Below, in pieces: positions 17,426-27,712 of a stretch of 64,000 nucleotides of DNA. Location of the stretch: contig NZ_SWJE01000010.1 in assembly GCF_005144415.1 (NCBI RefSeq), positions 248,001 through 312,000 of the forward strand. Direction: 5' to 3'. The position numbers and the translations under genes were made by a program. Source of the DNA: Trinickia terrae. GTDB lineage: Bacteria; Pseudomonadota; Gammaproteobacteria; Burkholderiales; Burkholderiaceae. Below the pieces are notes generated by a model. That model had not been told where the DNA came from and made no database searches. It worked only from the letters and a program-made list of their open reading frames with translations. The first letter of the stretch is position 1, and each line of letters begins with the position of its first letter.

Positions 17426-17845
17426 TCACACGCCGCGCATCGCAGCAACCGCTTTGATCTCGACCAACAGGGTCGGCCTGGCCAACGCCGCCACCCCGAG
17501 AATCGTCCATGCAGGCGCATTCTCTTTGATGTAGTGGTCCTTGATCTCGCGAAACGCCGCCAGTTGCTTATCGATATCGACGTGATAGGTGACGAGTTCG
17601 ACGAGGTCGCCGAAATCGAGCCCCGCTTCCGCCAACACCGCGCCCAACCGCCGGAACGCGAGATCGATCTGCTCTTCGACGCGCTCGGGAATGGTGCCAT
17701 CGGTCCGGATTCCTATCTGACCGGCGACAAACAGCAGCCCGCCTGCGGCCACGGCAGGCGCGTAGTTGAATGCCTTGAAGACCTCGGTGCTGCCGAGAAC
17801 GGGATGGGGATTCGCGAGTACGACCGTCGTTTTGGAAGAACGCAT
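17426..17845 (-). CDS. RidA-family protein (enamine/imine deaminase)
   Basis: A 139-residue RidA/YjgF/UK114 protein. The core reads GLLFVAGQIGIRTDGTIP and ends in ARPTLLVEIKAVAAM, where the arginine that binds the carboxylate of the enamine substrate lies in ALARPTLLVEI. These trimers hydrolyse reactive 2-aminoacrylate-like imines or act in catabolic pathways. A GGCACTTGTC leader gives a modest ribosome site (AAGG). It sits between remnants, so its original operon partner may be lost. Confidence 0.88.
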   Translation of the reverse strand: MRSSKTTVVLANPHPVLGSTEVFKAFNYAPAVAAGGLLFVAGQIGIRTDGTIPERVEEQIDLAFRRLGAVLAEAGLDFGDLVELVTYHVDIDKQLAAFREIKDHYIKENAPAWTILGVAALARPTLLVEIKAVAAMRGV

Positions 17846-17890
17846 GACAAGTGCCTTGGAAGATAAAAAGTAAAAAGGTGAATGGCCGAG

Positions 17891-19265
<1,375 letters not shown>

Positions 19266-19273
19266 GTGATTTC

Positions 19274-19639
19274 CTAGAACATGGTGTTGGCATTGTTGGA
19301 GGAGGCCGGTACCGGCTGCAGCACGTCCCAATGCTCGACGATCTTGCCGTGGGCATCGAAGCGGAAGATGTCGACTCCCGCGGTTTCCTGGCCGCCCCAG
19401 TCCAAATAGCGCACATGCACAAAGGCCAGATCGCCATCGATGGCGACGCGCTTCACCTCGCAAGGTATGCGCCCTGCCTGCTTGATGTAGCCCATGATCC
19501 CATCGAGCCCATTCGGGAACAGCGGGTTGTGCTGAATGTATGGTCCGGAAACTAGGCCAGGCAGCCGGTCGGCTTGCCCCTCGTTGAAAACGTGGTTGTA
19601 GATGGTGTCGAGCGCGTGTTGGATGAGCTCTCTGTTCAT
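19274..19639 (-). CDS. SnoaL/NTF2-like protein
   Basis: A 121-residue NTF2-fold protein with YNHVFNEGQADRLPGLV, YIQHNP and the end DAHGKIVEHWDVLQPVP, the usual SnoaL-like layout. Such small cone-shaped proteins act as cyclases, isomerases, limonene-epoxide-hydrolase-like enzymes or binding proteins. Paired with an Asp-nucleophile hydrolase, a role in epoxide or lactone handling is possible but not shown. GGAGTCAAATC gives the ribosome site. Confidence 0.82.
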   Translation of the reverse strand: MNRELIQHALDTIYNHVFNEGQADRLPGLVSGPYIQHNPLFPNGLDGIMGYIKQAGRIPCEVKRVAIDGDLAFVHVRYLDWGGQETAGVDIFRFDAHGKIVEHWDVLQPVPASSNNANTMF

Positions 19640-19752
19640 GATTTGACTCCTGATTTGTCGGCCTCGTCATTGAAGCAATCTTTTGAAAGACAAACCATGT
19701 GCATAACGTGCGATAACATATCAATTCGTCTCATTTTGCCGATGATGCGGTC

Positions 19753-20679
19753 ATGCATGCATTGAACAGTTGGCTGAAAGCGGTGCGCGCCGACGGACTG
19801 GTGCTGGCGCGCACGCGCATGGCAGGCCCGTGGGGGTTTGCCGTACAACCTAGCGACGCGGTGGTGTTCCATTTCGTGGCGGAAGGACGCGCCTTCATAC
19901 GCCGACCGGACACGGAAAGCATGGAATTGCGGGCTGGCGAGCTGGTCCTGTTGCCGCGTGGCGATGCGCACGAAGTGGTGCATTCGGCGCGCGGGAAAAC
20001 CACGTCGCTGGAGGCGTTCCTGGCCAGGCGCGATGGTGTCGTCGATCGTGATCCCAAGGCCGTCACGTTGATCTGCGGACAGTTCAACATGGATCAGCAA
20101 CTGGCGCTTCCCGCCTTGCGGGCGCTACCGCAGGCCGTGTCGCTGCGCGCCGGCGTAGAACCTGGATGTTCCCCGCTGAGCGACACGCTACGCATGCTCC
20201 GCAACGAAGTGGAGACGCCCAACTTCGGCAATCAGATCGTAGTGCGCAACCTGCTTTCGTCCCTGTTCGTCTACTTCATGCGCGATTGGGCCGACACGAC
20301 GCTTCCTGAGGCCAACGATTGGTTTTCGGCGGTGCGGTCGCCGCACATGGCGCGGGCGCTTGCGCGCATGCACGAGGCGCCCGAACGTGCATGGACACTG
20401 GAACAACTTGCGCAGGAAGCCGGTTTGTCGCGGGCTGCGTTCGCCCGCAACTTCAGCGCCTCGGTGGGAGAGCCGCCACATAGCTATCTGACGCGCTGGC
20501 GAATGGGCGTTGCCGCGCGGCTGCTTCAAGAAACCAGTCTGCGGCTCACCGAGATCGCATCGCGTGTCGGGTATCGGTCGGAGTTCTCGTTCAGCCGCGC
20601 GTTCAAGGCTGCTCGTGGGATCTCGCCGATTCAGTACCGCCGCGAAGCGGCGAACCGGGCGGAACCGGTGCGGGGGTAA
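19753..20679 (+). CDS. AraC-family regulator with N-terminal cupin domain
   Basis: A 308-residue protein. The first 160 residues are a cupin-type sensor (VVFHFVAEGRAFIR, AGELVLLPRGDAHEVVHS). The last 100 hold the double helix-turn-helix: TLEQLAQEAGLSRAAFARNF and LTEIASRVGYRSEFSFSRAFK. It belongs to the AraC_binding_2/cupin_6 group often placed next to the operon it controls. It is transcribed away from the SnoaL/hydrolase pair, with 113 bases between, so it most likely regulates them. Confidence 0.9.
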   Translation: MHALNSWLKAVRADGLVLARTRMAGPWGFAVQPSDAVVFHFVAEGRAFIRRPDTESMELRAGELVLLPRGDAHEVVHSARGKTTSLEAFLARRDGVVDRDPKAVTLICGQFNMDQQLALPALRALPQAVSLRAGVEPGCSPLSDTLRMLRNEVETPNFGNQIVVRNLLSSLFVYFMRDWADTTLPEANDWFSAVRSPHMARALARMHEAPERAWTLEQLAQEAGLSRAAFARNFSASVGEPPHSYLTRWRMGVAARLLQETSLRLTEIASRVGYRSEFSFSRAFKAARGISPIQYRREAANRAEPVRG

Positions 20680-20795
20680 AACAGAAACACGTTCACTCGA
20701 CCGGACGCAGACAGCGTTTGCCCGCATCCGGCGTTTCTTACCGTAGCGTCTCCGCACCGTGAGTCACGAATGCGGAATCACGGCCCACAGTCCCA

Positions 20796-21353
20796 TCACG
20801 CCGGGACAGTGATATACGGGTCCCACCAGTAGTACCCGAACAGTTCCTGCTTTTGCCCGCCGACCAGCGTATAAAGCCCGAAGCTGATGCCGAACCCTTC
20901 CCGGCCGCTCTGCCTCACTCTCGAGTCGAAGCTCGCAAAACTCTCTACGCGCTGGACCGCCGGCAGACCGTTGCGATCCGGCGATTCCAGGTTGGGCTGC
21001 ACCGCGCCGTTCCTGGTGACCCCGTTGTATTGGAACGGGTTGAAAACCTCGTCACCCGAGTAACGCGCGATGTTGTACAAGATCACTGCGTCATCGGAAT
21101 TGTCTTGAATCGATGTGCCGGTGAACGACACGAGATCGCCCGGATACGCCCTGAACTCGAGATCGGCGGTGCCCTGTCCACTGATAACGCCTCGCGAGCC
21201 GGTGACGAGCAGGAACTGGCCAATATGCGCAAGGCCGGTCGGTTTCTTCCAGTCCTTGCTGGGATTGGGACTCGTCGCCTTGATGTACTCGGTGTCGATA
21301 ACTGCGAGTATCTGGATGTGCGCGGTTGATGCCGCCAAACTTACATCTGCCAT
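20796..21353 (-). CDS. AidA/PixA-family inclusion body protein (copy 1)
   Basis: A 185-residue protein of the AidA/PixA family: HIQILAVIDTEYIKA near the N-terminus, a central GDLVSFTGTSIQDNSDDAVILY, and a C-terminal FGYYWWDPYI. Family members form cytoplasmic crystalline inclusions in Xenorhabdus (PixA), and AidA is quorum-sensing controlled and needed for nematode killing in Burkholderia cenocepacia. GGAGGATTCTC is a strong ribosome site. A CTG-N10-CAG site lies about 96 bases upstream of the start. Confidence 0.9.
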   Translation of the reverse strand: MADVSLAASTAHIQILAVIDTEYIKATSPNPSKDWKKPTGLAHIGQFLLVTGSRGVISGQGTADLEFRAYPGDLVSFTGTSIQDNSDDAVILYNIARYSGDEVFNPFQYNGVTRNGAVQPNLESPDRNGLPAVQRVESFASFDSRVRQSGREGFGISFGLYTLVGGQKQELFGYYWWDPYITVPA

Positions 21354-21448
21354 GAGAATCCTCCATTTTTCAACGTTGACGATTCCATTTCGAAGACGCG
21401 TGATAAACGCGTCACTCGTAATTTCGTCTTATTTTTGGACAAATACAG

Positions 21449-21464
21449 CTGATGAAGTAAACAG
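21449..21464. promoter_or_regulatory. Lux-box-like palindrome upstream of AidA copy 1
   Basis: CTGATGAAGTAAACAG fits the CTG-N10-CAG core of LuxR-family sites, 96 bases upstream of AidA copy 1. Known AidA genes are quorum-sensing controlled, which supports the reading. Only the six core bases are constrained, so chance is possible. Confidence 0.35.
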
Positions 21465-21597
21465 GTAGGCGAATCTTTTTATTACCTGGAATGACAAACC
21501 AGCGAAAAACTGGAATCCATATTCCTGCATCGAATAAACGCCACCTTGAAATAGACCAGTGGAAATGACATCTCATACCAAACCACGGCGCAGCCGA

Positions 21598-22137
21598 TTA
21601 GCGAACAGTGACAATGCGATTACAGGAGTAGTAGCCGTAGGGTTCCTGCCTTGTTCTCGTTGAGTTGAGAGCGTAGAGGGCAAACGTAATTTCGAGGACA
21701 TCGCTGCCAGGCGCCTTCACCTTCGCTTCGAAGCTTGAGAAGCTGGCCTCGCTTTCGAGTGAGGGCAACCCGTTGCGGTCCGGCGAATCAGGATCGGGCT
21801 GCACGGCGCGCGCCCTCACAAGAACGTTCGGCTTGAAACGCTCGAACACGCAAGCGCCCGAGGCTGGCTGCACCTTGTAAAGGATCACGGCATCGTCTGC
21901 GTTGCCTTGCACTGAAATCCCCCTGAGGGACACTCTGTCGCCGGCTTTCGCCCGGATGTCCGCTTCCGCCCGATCCTGCGTACCGGCGATGCTGCGCGAT
22001 CCGGCGCAGACCATGAACAGGCAGTCCGGCGCGATGTGCACCGGATGCGCCGGGTCTTGGTTTGGCCCGTAAGCGTTTTTGACATGCTTCGCGTCGATGA
22101 CCAACAGCACGTCGATTCCGTGAGCTTTTGTGTTCAT
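21598..22137 (-). CDS. AidA/PixA-family inclusion body protein (copy 2)
   Basis: A 179-residue paralogue: IDVLLVIDAKHVKNAYGPNQDP, GDRVSLRGISVQGNADDAVILY, FEAKVKAPGSDVLEITFALYAL and a GYYSCNRIV end in place of the GYYWWDPYI of copy 1. It diverges more from copy 1 than expected for a recent duplication. The intergenic 21354-21597 and 22138-22421 flanks are AT-rich. Transcribed leftward, like copy 1, but with its own promoter space. Confidence 0.87.
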   Translation of the reverse strand: MNTKAHGIDVLLVIDAKHVKNAYGPNQDPAHPVHIAPDCLFMVCAGSRSIAGTQDRAEADIRAKAGDRVSLRGISVQGNADDAVILYKVQPASGACVFERFKPNVLVRARAVQPDPDSPDRNGLPSLESEASFSSFEAKVKAPGSDVLEITFALYALNSTRTRQEPYGYYSCNRIVTVR

Positions 22138-22268
22138 ATGCGATTTGGATTTTGTGTCAAAAATCTGACTTCAGCGTCAGGGCAAATAGCTCGTCAATCG
22201 CAACGAGCCAATTTCCATCCAATTTACCTCTTTGATCATACTAAGAACGGTGAAAATTAAAACGTTAC

Positions 22269-22284
22269 CTGCCAACTCTGACAG
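22269..22284. promoter_or_regulatory. Lux-box-like palindrome between AidA copies 2 and 3
   Basis: CTGCCAACTCTGACAG has the CTG-N10-CAG core, about 135 bases from each of two divergent AidA starts (22137 and 22422). The right half ACAG matches the site before copy 1. Functional control by a LuxR-type protein is inferred. Confidence 0.35.
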
Positions 22285-22421
22285 CCGCCGTGATTAAGCA
22301 ATTTGCCTATCTGATTTAACAGCTACATTGGCAAACAAGGACTGCAATACTTGCCTCGGCGCATATTCTCCGCGCCCGGCATGCCGCCCCGGCTGCCTAT
22401 ACCCTTCAATGGAGGTTCGAT

Positions 22422-22958
22422 ATGACATCCGAATTGAACGACGTCAATTTCGAAGCAACGGCCCAACTCGTCAACATTCTTGCGGTCGTCAACACGGAAT
22501 ACGTCAAGAAGATGTATCCCAACCCGAGCAAGAGTTGGCAGAGGCCGACCGGCATCAGCTCCAGAGCTGTCTACATGCTCAATAGCAACGGGGACGGAAC
22601 CGGCGATCAGAATCTGCGCGTGAACGTGGGGGACTCCGTGGCCTTTAGAGGAACGTCGATAAGCGACAACGCCAAAGACGTGGTGGACGTCTACACCCTC
22701 CGTCACTTTTCCGGCGCCAATGTCTTTAGTCCATTCGCCGTTCAAGTGACCAGCGTCAACGCTATATCGCCGGACCCGGAAGCACCGAGCGACCTGCTCC
22801 TTTCGACGCAAGCCCAGGTTTTCCGCAGTTTCGATGCCAGAGTCATATCGACGGGAACGGAGGGCGTTGCAACGAGCTTCGCGCTGTATACGCGAATCCA
22901 GGGCTCTCAAGCCCTCTATGGCTATTTTTGGTGGAACTGGCTCGCTACCGCCGTTTAG
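22422..22958 (+). CDS. AidA/PixA-family inclusion body protein (copy 3)
   Basis: A 178-residue paralogue read rightward: VNILAVVNTEYVKKMYPNPSKSW, GDSVAFRGTSISDNAKDVVDVY and YGYFWWNWLATAV at the end. The NPSKxW motif is shared with copy 1, so these two are closer to each other than to copy 2. A strong GGAGG ribosome site lies 7 bases before the ATG. No membrane or export signal is visible, in line with a cytoplasmic inclusion protein. Confidence 0.88.
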   Translation: MTSELNDVNFEATAQLVNILAVVNTEYVKKMYPNPSKSWQRPTGISSRAVYMLNSNGDGTGDQNLRVNVGDSVAFRGTSISDNAKDVVDVYTLRHFSGANVFSPFAVQVTSVNAISPDPEAPSDLLLSTQAQVFRSFDARVISTGTEGVATSFALYTRIQGSQALYGYFWWNWLATAV

Positions 22959-22977
22959 GCTCGGCCAGACGCGTCCA

Positions 22978-22997
22978 GGGCGGCTCGGAAGCCGCCC
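22978..22997. terminator. Hairpin between convergent AidA copy 3 and yceH
   Basis: GGGCGGCT (22978-22985), loop CGGA, AGCCGCCC (22990-22997). The eight-base arms pair perfectly between two convergent stop codons. There is no long T-run, but position favours a shared terminator. Confidence 0.6.
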
Positions 22998-23006
22998 ACG
23001 CAGCCG

Positions 23007-23729
23007 CTACCGCTTCCCGAGCTCGTCGATCGAAATCCCGAGCTCCGCCGCCAGATGCTCCACGAGCGTATTGAGCCGCTCCACCTCCCCCGCAAGCCGC
23101 TTCTGCTCGCTGCGCAGCGCGTCGAAATCGGCGAGCGTGAGGCCCGCCTCGAGCGCCACGCTCTCAGAACCCGCATCGCCCGCGCCCATTGCCGGCACAA
23201 CGCTCACCTCGCCGCACAGCAAATGCGCCCAGCGGCTCTCGCGCTCGCCCGGCGCGCGCGGTAGTTTCACGACGAGCGGCGGCTCCCGCTCCGCCAACTC
23301 CTCGAGAAACACCTCCGCCGACGACGCATCCGCAAACCCATGCAGCCGCGCCGAATTCAACCTCAGCTCCGCCGCCGTCTGCGGCCCGCGCAGCATCAGC
23401 ACGGTCAGCAGCGCTTCCGCCTGGCTCGGAATCCCGAGCACGCGATTGAGGTTGTGCTCGAAGCGCGGCACGCGGCTGCTGCTGCCTTCGAACACGAGGC
23501 TCAAATGCTTGAGGTCCTCGATCGCGTTGAGCACTTCCGCTTCGGTCACGTTCATCACCGGCGCACGGGCGGTCTTCTGGTTGCAGCCGGAAGTGAGCGC
23601 ATTGAGCGAAAGCGGATAGGTATCGGGCACCGTGTGCTGCTTTTCGACGAGCACGCCGATCACGCGCGCCTCGAGCGGGCTCAGGATGCGGATCGCGCGC
23701 GACCGGGAGACTTCGGGAGTGGAATTCAT
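23007..23729 (-). CDS. yceH: YceH-family (DUF480) winged-helix protein
   Basis: A 240-residue DUF480 protein. The first part reads LSPLEARVIGVLVEKQHTVPDTYPLSLNAL and NQKTARAPVMNVTEAEV, and a second winged helix reads LLTVLMLRGPQTAAELRLNSARLHGF. The C-terminal 40 residues form a predicted coiled coil (LRSEQKRLAGEVERLNTLVEHLAAEL). The function in E. coli is unknown; a DNA-binding role is suspected from the fold. It starts 22 bases from the stop of the LysR gene, so the two are likely one transcript. Confidence 0.92.
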   Translation of the reverse strand: MNSTPEVSRSRAIRILSPLEARVIGVLVEKQHTVPDTYPLSLNALTSGCNQKTARAPVMNVTEAEVLNAIEDLKHLSLVFEGSSSRVPRFEHNLNRVLGIPSQAEALLTVLMLRGPQTAAELRLNSARLHGFADASSAEVFLEELAEREPPLVVKLPRAPGERESRWAHLLCGEVSVVPAMGAGDAGSESVALEAGLTLADFDALRSEQKRLAGEVERLNTLVEHLAAELGISIDELGKR

Positions 23730-23750
23730 GGGTCGTGTGGTGAGGTCGAA

Positions 23751-24686
23751 TCAAAGTTCGCGGGGTTTGATCATACGCGCGTACGACGCAATCATCGCGG
23801 CAAGCTCCTGCGCCGCGGGCGTGAGCGGCACGCTCGCGCGCTGCATCACGCAGACGTTCGACGCCGCCGGCCGCTCGGCAATCTCGATCGACGCCAGCGC
23901 GCCGCCGAACAGCCGGTGCCGCGTGACGATCGACGGCTCGAGCGAGAGCCAATCGGTCTCGACGACGAGATGCAGCGTGTCGAGCAGCGCCTCGGTCGTG
24001 GCGACGACGCGCGGCGGCGGCAGGCCGTGCCCGGCAAACAGATCGATCAACCGGTTCGCGGGCGGTGTCCCCTGCGAACCGGCGAGACCCGGCTGGCGCG
24101 TGCCGATCCACTCGCACTCGGCCAGCTCGGCGAGCGTCTTCGCGTGCCGCAGCGGATGATCGCGCCGGCACACCACGGCGGTATCGGAGGCATAGAGCGT
24201 CGTCACCGCGAGATCCTGGGTATCGGTGTGCGGCCCGGCCAACGCAACCGCGAAATCGAGCGTGCCGCCGCGCAGCCACGAGATCAGTTTGCGCGAGGTG
24301 CCGCTCACGAGATGGACCTGGACCTTGTCGAAGCGCGCGCGGTATTGCGCGAGCACGGGCGCGAGCGTGTCGATCATCGGCTCAGCGGTCATGCCGAGCG
24401 ACACGCTGCCTTCATAGTCGCCGCGCAGCTGCCGCATCTCGTGCTCGGTCCGCTCGCATTCGCCGAGGATGGAGCCCGCGCGCGCCAGCAGCCGCTCGCC
24501 GTAGACGGTCAGCGCAATGCCGCGGTTCGAGCGCGTGAAAAGCGGCGAGCCAAGCTCCAGCTCCAGATTCTGCAGTTGTTGCGTGACGCTGCTTTGAGCG
24601 AGGTCGAGCGCGCGGGCGGCGCCGCGCAGGCTGCCGTGTTGCGCGACGGCGGCAAAGACGCGCAGTTGGGCAAGGGTCAAGGCCAT
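23751..24686 (-). CDS. LysR-family transcriptional regulator
   Basis: I start at 24686 (MALTLAQLRVF), the usual LysR opening; an in-frame start 13 codons earlier is possible. The helix-turn-helix is SLRGAARALDLAQSSVTQQLQNLE, followed by a two-lobe ligand-binding domain, about 311 residues in all. It is divergent from a deacylase-like gene at 24829, the classic LysR target position. The inducer is unknown. Confidence 0.9.
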   Translation of the reverse strand: MALTLAQLRVFAAVAQHGSLRGAARALDLAQSSVTQQLQNLELELGSPLFTRSNRGIALTVYGERLLARAGSILGECERTEHEMRQLRGDYEGSVSLGMTAEPMIDTLAPVLAQYRARFDKVQVHLVSGTSRKLISWLRGGTLDFAVALAGPHTDTQDLAVTTLYASDTAVVCRRDHPLRHAKTLAELAECEWIGTRQPGLAGSQGTPPANRLIDLFAGHGLPPPRVVATTEALLDTLHLVVETDWLSLEPSIVTRHRLFGGALASIEIAERPAASNVCVMQRASVPLTPAAQELAAMIASYARMIKPREL

Positions 24687-24828
24687 CGAGGGGAAATCCG
24701 GCAGGCGATCGGAAAAAACGATCATGATAGCCGCGACGCCGCTTCGCAGCGGCGAGCCGGCGCTCTACGATGGCGCACGAATCCCCCCTCGTCCGCCCCT
24801 CATTCGTTTTTTTGCCGCTTATCCGCCC

Positions 24829-25953
24829 ATGCACACGCGCTCGACTTTTCTGATTCCCCCGGCCATCGGCACGCGCCGCGAACTCACCAGCTTTCATTTC
24901 GGCCCGCAGGGTCCGGCCGACGGTGTCGAGAAGATCTACATCCAGGCCTCGCTGCACGCCGACGAGATTCCCGCGATGCTCGTCGCGGTGCTGCTCAAGC
25001 GGCGCTTCGCCGAGCTCGAAGCGGCCGGCGCGCTGAACGCGCAAGTCGTGCTGGTGCCGGTCGCGAACCCGATCGGACTCGCACAGCATGTGCTGGGACA
25101 GTTCGTCGGCCGCTTCGACCTGGCGAGCGGACGGAACTTCAACCGGCAGTTCCCGGCGTTCGACGGCCTCGCGGGCACGCTCGAAGGCACGCTCGGCACG
25201 AACCCCAGGCAGAACGTCGCCGCCGTGCGGCGGCTGATGCGCGAAGCGCTCGCCGAGCACAAGCCGCGCACCGAATTCGACTCGCTGCAGCGCGCGCTGC
25301 TCGATCTCTCGCTCGACGCGGACGTGGTGATCGACCTGCACTGCTCGCTCGAAGCGACGCTGCACCTCTACACGACCGACACCGCCTGGCCGCAGTTCGA
25401 GCCGCTCGCGCGCTACCTGGGCGCACAGGCGTCGCTGCTCGCGAACGATTCCGGCGGCCAGTCGTTCGACGATGCCCACAGCGTGCCGTGGTGGACGCTG
25501 CAACAGCAGCTCGCCGATCCCTCGCTGCTGCCGCCGGGCACGATCGCCACGACGATCGAATGCCGCGGCCAGCACGACGTCTCGTACGAAGAAGCCACCC
25601 GCGACGCCGGCGCGATCATCGAATTCCTGCGCGAGCGCGGCGCCGTGCGCGGCGAGCCGAAGCCGCTGCCGCCCCTGCTGCACGAACCGACGCCGCTCGC
25701 CGGCAGCGAGCAGTTCTACGCGCCGGCCAGCGGCATCCTCGTGCACCGCGCGGCGACGGGCGAGCGCATCCGCGCGGGCGATGCGCTCTTCGACATCGTC
25801 GACCCGCTCACCGACGAGACCACCACCGTGCGCAGCCGCACCGACGGCGTGTTCTACATGCGTCGCGCGATCCGCTTCGTGACGGCCGGCGCGCCGCTCG
25901 GGCGCGTCACGGGCACGCGGCCGAGCCGCAGCGGGATACTGCTGAGCGCGTAA
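24829..25953 (+). CDS. Succinylglutamate desuccinylase/aspartoacylase-family deacylase
   Basis: From ATG 24829 the protein has 374 residues. The zinc site is SLHADEIP (H43, E46) and a later VIDLHCSLEATLHLY His. The C-terminal 90 residues form a lipoyl-like barrel (ASGILVHRAATGERIRAGDALFDIVDP), common in this AstE/AspA group. These enzymes remove acyl groups from N-acyl amino acids or related amides. It is divergent from a LysR gene, which may regulate it. The exact substrate is unknown. Confidence 0.87.
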   Translation: MHTRSTFLIPPAIGTRRELTSFHFGPQGPADGVEKIYIQASLHADEIPAMLVAVLLKRRFAELEAAGALNAQVVLVPVANPIGLAQHVLGQFVGRFDLASGRNFNRQFPAFDGLAGTLEGTLGTNPRQNVAAVRRLMREALAEHKPRTEFDSLQRALLDLSLDADVVIDLHCSLEATLHLYTTDTAWPQFEPLARYLGAQASLLANDSGGQSFDDAHSVPWWTLQQQLADPSLLPPGTIATTIECRGQHDVSYEEATRDAGAIIEFLRERGAVRGEPKPLPPLLHEPTPLAGSEQFYAPASGILVHRAATGERIRAGDALFDIVDPLTDETTTVRSRTDGVFYMRRAIRFVTAGAPLGRVTGTRPSRSGILLSA

Positions 25954-25971
25954 TGCCTGGCGCGGCTCGGC

Positions 25972-27603
25972 TCAGTGATCCGTCAGCCCGAGCATCTTGT
26001 CGACGAAGAAGCTGACCAGAATCCCGGCCGCAAAGCCGTTCTTCGGCGTGATGGCGGTCGACGGATTGCCCCAGGCATCGGTGCGCCAGGTGCGCATCAC
26101 GAACGGGCTCGCGATGATGCTGCGCGTGATCGCGAAGTTCGCATCGAGCCCGAGCGCGTATTCGGTGCGTCCGACCGTATAGCCGGAGCCGCCCGCCGCG
26201 AGGTTCTGCTGCTGCAGGAAGCGCTGCTCGCTCGGCGTGACGGTCGCCCATGAAAACTTCACCGAATAGCTGTCGTGCGGACGGCTGCGGAACGGCGCCT
26301 CGAGAATGAGACCCGCGTTGCCCGTCATTTCGAGGCCCGTGCTCGAATGGGCGTCGAGGCTGCCCGTCACGCTGCCGAACACGCTGAGCGCGGTCGGATC
26401 GGGCACGCCGTTCAAGCCGCCGTCGGGACGGTAGACGACCTGCCGCCCGCCCACGTAGACCCCCGAGGTGCCGTTGTGCGTTTGCGACGTGGACGGGTCC
26501 GTTTGCGTCGCGGTGTTGTGATAGAGCATCAGCTCATAGCTCTTCGGATAGGGATCGGTCTGATATGTCGTCCGGTAGACGACGTTGGCGAGCCACGAGT
26601 TGCTGTCCGGCACGCTGTCGGTCCACTCCCAGCCGTTCGTGAACGGGAACGCCGGGTTCGAGCGCCACACGCCCGCCTGCACCGAGAGCGCCGGCGTGAA
26701 GCTGTAGCGCACGCGCGCGCCCCAGTTCGAATAGATCGGCGGATTCAGCCCGGCGTTGTCCTGCAGGATCGCGCTTTGGCAGCCGAAGCCCTGGTTGCAG
26801 ACGGGCGCCGCAAAGTAGAGGCCCGGGTTGCTCTTGCCGGCCTCGACGTCGAGCCTGTCGCCGAACGCCTTCTGCTCCCAGGTGAAGAGCGTGAGGTGCG
26901 AGACCTTGGGCACGTAAGGGCCCGGCTGTCCGGCGAGGATGTCGCCGGCTTGCTTGCCCCAGGCGAGGTTCGTCGTGAACGGCACGAACAGCTGCTGGAA
27001 GTGGATCGTCGCGCCGTTGAAGCCGGCGATCTTCTGCAAGTCGAAGTCGCCGCCGACCGAGAAGAACGTCAGCGCCTCGTGATTGCCCGTCTCCTGCCCA
27101 ACGCTCGGGTTGGCCAAGTACATCTGCACGGCGTTGATCACGGGCGTGAAGCCCCAGTCGTTGAGCTTCTGGCCCAGTCCCGACAGCGGCCCTTGCCGCG
27201 GGCTCTCGGCGGGCTCGGGGGCCACGTTGCCGATGTGCGAGACGCCCAGCTGATCGGTGGAAGGGATGCCCTGGGTGGCGGTCGGGCGATCGGTCGAAGC
27301 CTCCTTGGTCGCGTTCGCTTGCGCGAGCTTGGCCGTGGCCGGCGCTTGCCGCTGCGGCTTCGCGCTGGCGTCCTGCTTCGCGCTGGGGTCCTTCTTGCTG
27401 GCGCCCGGCGCCGGATTCGCGGCGTCGCCCGCCGGCCCGGCGATGCCGGCCGGCGCGCTCGAACTCTCCTGCGCGAAGGCCGCGCCGCTCGCGAGCATCG
27501 CCACGGCGAACGCGATCGACGAAAAGCGCACCGCGCCCGATTTCCAGTTTGGCGAAGCAGTGAACAAAGCAGCGGGCAAAGCGCCCGTTCCGATCGACTT
27601 CAT
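25972..27603 (-). CDS. OprB-type carbohydrate-selective porin
   Basis: From ATG 27603 (AAGGAG 8 bases upstream) the protein has about 543 residues. A signal peptide ends at AMLASGAAFA-QE. A low-complexity Ala/Pro/Lys linker of about 90 residues follows, then a beta-barrel domain starting near GLGQKLNDWGFTPVINAV and ending in KNGFAAGILVSFFVDKM. The barrel resembles OprB porins that admit sugars and other small molecules. It lies downstream of an SDR and an MFS gene in the same direction, next to a catabolic locus, so it may admit that pathway's substrate. Confidence 0.8.
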   Translation of the reverse strand: MKSIGTGALPAALFTASPNWKSGAVRFSSIAFAVAMLASGAAFAQESSSAPAGIAGPAGDAANPAPGASKKDPSAKQDASAKPQRQAPATAKLAQANATKEASTDRPTATQGIPSTDQLGVSHIGNVAPEPAESPRQGPLSGLGQKLNDWGFTPVINAVQMYLANPSVGQETGNHEALTFFSVGGDFDLQKIAGFNGATIHFQQLFVPFTTNLAWGKQAGDILAGQPGPYVPKVSHLTLFTWEQKAFGDRLDVEAGKSNPGLYFAAPVCNQGFGCQSAILQDNAGLNPPIYSNWGARVRYSFTPALSVQAGVWRSNPAFPFTNGWEWTDSVPDSNSWLANVVYRTTYQTDPYPKSYELMLYHNTATQTDPSTSQTHNGTSGVYVGGRQVVYRPDGGLNGVPDPTALSVFGSVTGSLDAHSSTGLEMTGNAGLILEAPFRSRPHDSYSVKFSWATVTPSEQRFLQQQNLAAGGSGYTVGRTEYALGLDANFAITRSIIASPFVMRTWRTDAWGNPSTAITPKNGFAAGILVSFFVDKMLGLTDH

Positions 27604-27651
27604 TGCATGTCTCCTTGTCGTTTCGTTTTGCGAGGGCAAAAGAGCCCCCTG

Positions 27652-27671
27652 CCGCGCCTCGCGAGGCGCGG
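27652..27671. repeat. Perfect 20-base palindrome between SDR and porin genes
   Basis: CCGCGCCTC-GCGAGGCGCGG is fully self-complementary. It lies 48-70 bases upstream of the porin start and just after the SDR stop. It may be a terminator stem, an RNA-processing site or a dimeric operator for the porin. Confidence 0.5.
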
Positions 27672-27712
27672 TCATGTCGTTGAGGGAAAGAGGTTTGTGT
27701 AGGCTGGGCGCC

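Noticed and set aside
23340-26015. 891-residue plus-strand frame across yceH, LysR and the deacylase
   Set aside because: It crosses three well-supported genes in other frames and has no recognisable domain.
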